A stretch of 46,094 nucleotides of DNA from Nitrosomonas sp. (GTDB taxonomy: Bacteria; Pseudomonadota; Gammaproteobacteria; Burkholderiales; Nitrosomonadaceae), in the NCBI RefSeq assembly GCF_024282095.1, contig NZ_JAMWZS010000024.1, positions 1-46,094 on the forward strand, written 5' to 3'. Of the stretch, positions 44,629 to 46,094 are shown one piece after another. Each line of letters opens with the position of its first letter. Positions within the stretch are counted from its first letter, which is position 1. A program made the position numbers and the translations under genes. The notes under the pieces are model-generated. The model was not told the origin of the DNA, made no database searches, and saw only the letters and a list, made by a program, of their open reading frames with translations.

Positions 44629-45225
44629 ATGCAGAGTTCAGAAAATTCAAATAATCCAGAGTCGAATCAGGCGGAGATTCCCTATGCTGCCGATGAAAAC
44701 AAAATACCTGGCATAACCAATGATGCCACTATTCAGACTGAGCAAAAAAAAGATTCATCATCGCCTAATCTTGAGCACTTACTGAAAGAAGCTGAAATCA
44801 GAGCAGCTGAACATCATGATGCCTGGATACGGGCTAAGGCGGAAACGGAGAATATTCGTAAACGCGCTCAAACCGATGTTACTAATGCGCATAAGTATGC
44901 CATTGAGAATTTCTCTGCTGAATTGCTGACCGTGATGGATAGCCTGGAAGCAGCGCTGGCGGTTGAAAATGCAAGTTTGGAGAATTTCAAGAATGGTATG
45001 GAGCTAACGCAAAAACAACTGATTAATGTGCTTGATAAATTCAACATCAAGGCGATTGATCCCAAGGGAGAGAAGTTCGATCCTCATCAACATCAGGCAA
45101 TGTGCACTGTTGATTCCGAACTGCCTCCCAATACGGTGGTTCAGGTCATGCAAAAAGGCTACAAACTGCATGATCGTGTGATTCGCCCGGCACTTGTATC
45201 GGTTTCAAAAGCACAAGGTACTTGA
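44629..45225 (+). CDS. grpE: Nucleotide exchange factor GrpE
   Basis: A 198-residue GrpE, which releases ADP from DnaK during refolding. The first 55 residues are disordered and acidic; a long coiled-coil helix (about 55-110: LLKEAEIRAAEHHDAWIRAK, ETENIRKRAQTDVTNAHKYA) leads to the beta-wing domain (KFNIKAIDPKGEKFDPHQHQ, VVQVMQKGYKLHDRVIRPAL), the family signature. AGGAGG is placed ideally before the ATG. dnaK follows after 68 bases with no clear promoter, so both are likely made from the sigma-32 promoter upstream. hrcA is absent here. Confidence 0.97.
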   Translation: MQSSENSNNPESNQAEIPYAADENKIPGITNDATIQTEQKKDSSSPNLEHLLKEAEIRAAEHHDAWIRAKAETENIRKRAQTDVTNAHKYAIENFSAELLTVMDSLEAALAVENASLENFKNGMELTQKQLINVLDKFNIKAIDPKGEKFDPHQHQAMCTVDSELPPNTVVQVMQKGYKLHDRVIRPALVSVSKAQGT

Positions 45226-45281
45226 ATTTTTTTCAAACACCTCCACTTTCAGATCAGTTGATAGACAGAATTAATCTTTAA

Positions 45282-46094
<813 letters not shown>

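Overview
The window looks like a chromosomal piece of a chemolithoautotrophic betaproteobacterium close to Nitrosomonas. The basis is a proteobacterial phosphoribulokinase, an FNT-type formate/nitrite channel, a diheme cytochrome c4, and typical betaproteobacterial gene orders (thrB, DUF2782, LOG and polA; rpe-gph-trpE), in moderately AT-rich DNA. No nitrification gene lies in the window, so the genus is an inference.

Layout. Bases 1-790 are a graveyard of insertion sequences: the C-terminal scrap of one transposase on the minus strand, then an IS3-type orfA with its frameshift site and a cut-off orfB on the plus strand, ending at the terminator of a tRNA-Lys gene. From 1.3 to 3.5 kb four small envelope or exported proteins of mostly unknown role lie on the minus strand. 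Then come prk, uvrD, a fused membrane/zinc-ribbon protein, thrB-DUF2782, LOG, polA, rne and rluC (3.8-17.1 kb). From 17.1 to 25.4 kb are tesA, ybbA-ybbP, hemW, the FNT channel and sucCD. From 25.4 to 32.9 kb are a lipoprotein, dacB, a CBS protein, the rpe-gph-trpE operon, apaG, a tetrapyrrole-methylase-type methyltransferase, and rubredoxin-gloA. From 32.9 to 42.2 kb are thiD-thiE, hemL, cytochrome c4, a SPOR protein, map, rph-rdgB, and a tyrosine phosphatase/formaldehyde dehydrogenase/S-formylglutathione hydrolase operon. The end holds a small unknown gene, purB, and grpE-dnaK behind a sigma-32 type heat-shock promoter (dnaK runs off the window).

How they fit together: prk, rpe and gph serve the Calvin cycle and its photorespiratory by-product; sucCD feeds the TCA cycle; hemL, hemW and cytochrome c4 reflect heavy haem use; adhC-fghA clear formaldehyde; and most of the rest is housekeeping.

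The most notable discovery is a pair of related 119-139 bp imperfectly palindromic repeats. One fills the whole space between the convergent rdgB and fghA genes. The other sits exactly at the thiD/thiE junction, where it provides the thiD stop codon and about 46 residues of extra N-terminal ThiE sequence. Other points worth a look are two divergent gene pairs with almost no space between them (tesA/ybbA share a CATG; LOG/polA are 15 bp apart), a membrane protein fused to a zinc-ribbon domain, and possible operators or competing hairpins in front of sucC and purB.
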